A stretch of 41,751 bases of DNA, from NCBI GenBank assembly GCA_025924315.1, contig JAICIO010000045.1:1-41751 (forward strand), in the 5' to 3' direction. Under the pieces are notes generated by a model that was not told the DNA's origin, did no database searches, and saw only the letters and a list, made by a program, of their open reading frames with translations. The translations under genes and the position numbers were made by a program. Positions 39,232-41,751 of the stretch are shown in pieces. The DNA comes from Phycisphaerae bacterium (GTDB lineage Bacteria > Planctomycetota > Phycisphaerae > Tepidisphaerales > Tepidisphaeraceae). How positions within the stretch are numbered: position 1 is the first letter of the stretch; each line of letters opens with the position of its first letter.

Positions 39232-41370
39232 ATGCGACGTGCGATGATCTTGGCATTGTGTGTGATGGGGTGGACGCAGGTGTCACTCGCGCAGGCGACG
39301 CAGCCGGCGAGTAAGCAGGCGGATGTGCCGGTGAAAGCCGTCGTGCTGTTTTCGAGCGGCGTGGGTTATTTCGAACATTTCGGCACGGTCAACGGCGACG
39401 GCAGCACGCAGCTGCAGTTCAAGACGCAGCAGATCAACGACATCCTCAAGAGCCTCATCCTGCAGGACATGGACGGCGGAAAGATCACGACGATCACCTA
39501 CCCCTCGCAGGATCCGATCGCCAAAACGCTCAAGAGCTTCCAGGTCGATATTACGTCCAACCCGAGCCTCGGCGATCTCTTGAACCAGCTGCGCGGCGCA
39601 AACGTGAAGATCACCGTGGACGCCTCGCCCGTCGCCGGAACAATTCTGGGCGTCGAGAAGAAGCAACGCCCCATCGGCGACAAGGATCATCCGCAGCTCG
39701 CGGAGGTTGCGGTGATCAACATCCTGACCGGTGGCACGATCCGGGCGGTGAAGCTTGACGACGTGGAGAACATTGAACTGGAGGACGCTCAGCTCCAGGC
39801 GGAGCTGCACAAGGCGCTCGCGGCCCTGGCGCAGTCGCGCGATCAGGACAAGAAGCCGGTTGCGATCAACTTTTCCGGCCAGGGCGAACGCCACGTGCGG
39901 ATCGGTTACGTCGTCGAAGCGCCGATCTGGAAGACGAGTTACCGGTTGATCCTGAGCGGCGCCGGCGCGGCGGCTTCGTCGCAACCGTCGAACGATGCCA
40001 CCACCCAACCCGCGATGCAGGATGGGAAATTGCAGGGGTGGGCGATCGTCGAAAATCAAACCGACAACGACTGGAACAACGTGCAGCTGTCGCTCGTGAG
40101 TGGGCGACCGATCTCGTTCATCCAGAATCTTTACCAGCCGCTCTACATGCCGCGGCCCGTGGTCCAGCCGCAACTGTATGCGAGCCTCACGCCGCAGACG
40201 TACGAGGGCGGGATGATGCCCGACCGAGCTAAGAAGGTGGCGACGTTCAACCTTCAAAGCGCGGCGCAGGTCTCCGGGAAAGGAGGCGGCAGCGGGGGAC
40301 AGCAATTGTTCGGCGGAGCCAACGCCCCCGCGGCGGCCGCGACGCCGGCTGCAGAGACTGCGGATGAGCCGATGGACGCCACGGCGTCCGTCGCGGCGCT
40401 CGCGTCTGCTTCGCAACTCGGCGAACTCTTCGAATACACCGTCGGCAACGTTTCTCTCCCGCGACAAAAATCCGCGATGATTCCGATCATCACCGACAAC
40501 GTCGAGATCGAGCGCCTCTCGATCTACAACCCGGGCGTGCTGCCGCGCAATCCGCTCAATGGTGCACGATTAAAAAACAGCACCGGCCATCACCTTCTGC
40601 AGGGGCCGATCACGGTGATCGACGGCAATGGATACGCCGGCGACGCACGCATCAACGATCTTCCGCCGGGGCAGGAGCGATTCATCAGCTATGGCGTCGA
40701 TCTGCAGATGCTCGTCGATTCGATTCACGCCAAAGAGGACAACGCCGTCGAAAGTGCGAAGATCGTCAAGGGCACGCTGCTCGTTCAGCGTAAGCACGTC
40801 CGATCTAACGATTATGTTGCCGAGAATAAATCCGAAAAGGAAAAGACGCTCGTGATCGAGCATCCGCGCGAAGCCGGGTGGACGCTGCTCGAGCCCGCCA
40901 AGCCGCTCGAAACGACCGATTCACTCTATCGCTTCAAAGGCAAAGTCCCCGCCGGCGAAAAGAGCAGCTTAACGGTGAAGGAGGAACTGATCGAGGGCGA
41001 ATCGCTCGCCATCCTTCCCGGCGATCTCAACGCGCTGGTCGTCTATCAGCAGGAAGGTCATATCCCGCAACCGGTGCGCGACGCGCTGCTGAAAGCGATT
41101 CAATATCGCCAGGGGCTGGCCGACTTCGAACGGCAGATCAACGAGCAGAACGAAAAACTCAAGCAGATCACCGACCAGCAGGCCCGCATCCGCGAGAACA
41201 TGAAGACGGTCGACAAGAGCAGCCAGTACTACAACCGCCTGCTCGGCAAACTGAACGACCAGGAAAGCCAGATCGAAAAGTCCCAAAGCGATCGCGACGA
41301 CCTGATGCAGAAACGCGACGAACAACGCAAGCAGCTGGAGGATTATCTCAAGGACCTGACGATCGGATAA
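39232..41370 (+). CDS. Secreted DUF4139 domain protein
   Basis: The 712-residue product has a signal peptide (MRRAMILALCVMGWTQVSLAQ) and the VPVKAVVLFSSGVGYFEHFGTV start typical of DUF4139-containing proteins. The DUF4139 beta-rich domain (APIWKTSYRLIL, GWAIVENQTDNDWNNVQLSLVSGRPISF) is interrupted by a Gly/Ala/Pro-rich loop around residues 340-385. The C terminus is a coiled coil (residues about 630-708: FERQINEQNEKLKQITDQQARIRENMKTV..). The family is of unknown function. AGGAGA (39222-39227) fixes the ATG at 39232; a hairpin terminator follows the stop. Confidence 0.88.
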   Translation: MRRAMILALCVMGWTQVSLAQATQPASKQADVPVKAVVLFSSGVGYFEHFGTVNGDGSTQLQFKTQQINDILKSLILQDMDGGKITTITYPSQDPIAKTLKSFQVDITSNPSLGDLLNQLRGANVKITVDASPVAGTILGVEKKQRPIGDKDHPQLAEVAVINILTGGTIRAVKLDDVENIELEDAQLQAELHKALAALAQSRDQDKKPVAINFSGQGERHVRIGYVVEAPIWKTSYRLILSGAGAAASSQPSNDATTQPAMQDGKLQGWAIVENQTDNDWNNVQLSLVSGRPISFIQNLYQPLYMPRPVVQPQLYASLTPQTYEGGMMPDRAKKVATFNLQSAAQVSGKGGGSGGQQLFGGANAPAAAATPAAETADEPMDATASVAALASASQLGELFEYTVGNVSLPRQKSAMIPIITDNVEIERLSIYNPGVLPRNPLNGARLKNSTGHHLLQGPITVIDGNGYAGDARINDLPPGQERFISYGVDLQMLVDSIHAKEDNAVESAKIVKGTLLVQRKHVRSNDYVAENKSEKEKTLVIEHPREAGWTLLEPAKPLETTDSLYRFKGKVPAGEKSSLTVKEELIEGESLAILPGDLNALVVYQQEGHIPQPVRDALLKAIQYRQGLADFERQINEQNEKLKQITDQQARIRENMKTVDKSSQYYNRLLGKLNDQESQIEKSQSDRDDLMQKRDEQRKQLEDYLKDLTIG

Positions 41371-41371
41371 T

Positions 41372-41404
41372 TCGCATTTTTCCGCGGAAATATGCGAGAT
41401 TTTC
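41372..41404 (+). terminator. Hairpin terminator after the DUF4139 gene
   Basis: The 26-base palindrome TCGCATTTTTCCGCGGAAATATGCGA has one mismatched pair and is followed by GATTTTC. It starts two bases after the stop codon. Confidence 0.7.
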
Positions 41405-41435
41405 TGGTACAGGAATGGCGACGTGGTCACCTCCG

Positions 41436-41470
41436 GACTTCGACGAGCTCAGCCGAGTCGTGAGCACGTG
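41436..41470. repeat. Family K repeat, partial and diverged copy
   Basis: ACTTCGACGAGCTCAG matches the core of the copies at 16208 and 20687; the flanks differ. It lies between the DUF4139 gene and the transposase fragment. Confidence 0.65.
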
Positions 41471-41514
41471 GAAAGGAGGCTCAAGTGGTTGACCTCGACT
41501 TCTGCACTTTTGTC

Positions 41515-41751
41515 TCACGCTGCCTCGGCCAGATACGTGATGAGCTTGCGTTTGGCGGAGGCGGTTAATCTGGTTCGGGGGGCTTGGCGGAGCACGGTTC
41601 GCAGCAGGCAACTGTCCCACAGGCTTCGACGCACGGCGTACAAGGCGTCGGCGAAGGTGGCTTCGCGTTTGTGATAGCACGGCGTGTGGTGCAGAGCCTG
41701 TTTTTTTCCTTGTTGCCAGAGTCGGCTGGCGATCAGGCACACGGCGCTGAA
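41515..41751 (-). mobile_element. C-terminal part of a probable transposase gene, cut by window end
   Basis: The open frame enters from the window edge and encodes 78 residues (FSAVCLIASRLWQQGKKQALHHTPCYHKREATFADALYAVRRSLW..LTASAKRKLITYLAEAA). The segment with HKREATFADALYAVRR resembles the end of planctomycetal DDE-type transposases (recalled, not searched). No terminal inverted repeat or target duplication can be identified with one end missing, and the catalytic residues lie outside. It could also be an unrelated hypothetical protein. Confidence 0.45.

Overview
The window looks like a chromosomal segment of a Planctomycetota bacterium, most likely of class Phycisphaerae (inference). Three things point there. 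Two surface proteins begin with the planctomycetal N-terminal motif (IETLEQRRYLA, IETLESRCLLS). A DUF1559-type prepilin-like protein carries the H-x-DG tail. Secreted proteins have linkers rich in Thr-Thr-Gln-Pro. Base composition is GC-rich and most genes are singletons or short operons.

Layout. 1-8.4 kb, minus strand: valS, a GH76 alpha-mannanase-like secreted enzyme, pabB (overlapping ATGA start/stop with GH76) and a GNAT acetyltransferase fused to FG-GAP/VCBS repeats, with a DHH-family phosphoesterase upstream. 8.5-16.9 kb: a PmtA-like phospholipid methyltransferase, an old-yellow-enzyme alkene reductase, a PEGA lipoprotein, a membrane metallophosphoesterase, a secreted cyclophilin, the SRP RNA (ffs), nadK followed by a DUF167 frame with no visible start codon, and two secreted proteins of unknown function. 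16.9-22.1 kb: a BatA-like membrane protein, a STAS antagonist plus HATPase anti-sigma pair (partner switching), a rhomboid protease with TPR-like tail, and a YihY-family membrane protein. 22.2-26.3 kb: small envelope and stress proteins (65-aa secreted peptide, DUF883 proteins, a holin-like membrane protein, a LysM lipoprotein). 26.3-34.2 kb: surface and outer-membrane proteins (delta-60 repeat protein, DUF1559 protein, porin, lipase-like RTX protein). 34.3-39 kb: a BlaI repressor with a 1398-aa fusion of M56/BlaR1 peptidase, Ig-like regulatory repeats and a TlpA-type thioredoxin. 39-41.7 kb: a DUF4139 protein and the cut-off end of a probable transposase gene.

The most unusual feature is not a gene. 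About two dozen long inverted repeats, from roughly 17 unrelated sequence families, are scattered through these 41.7 kb. Most are 57-150 bp with arms of 20-35 bp, many nearly perfect. They fill most intergenic gaps. Three different families sit in frame inside conserved genes (pabB, valS, the metallophosphoesterase), adding about 22, 48 and 25 residues. Two supply the start codon and first residues of a gene (GH76, BatA-like). Two supply stop codons (pabB, the HATPase gene). At 9.24-9.60 kb several families are nested inside one another. This resembles the logic of Rickettsia palindromic elements, but with many families side by side in one short region.
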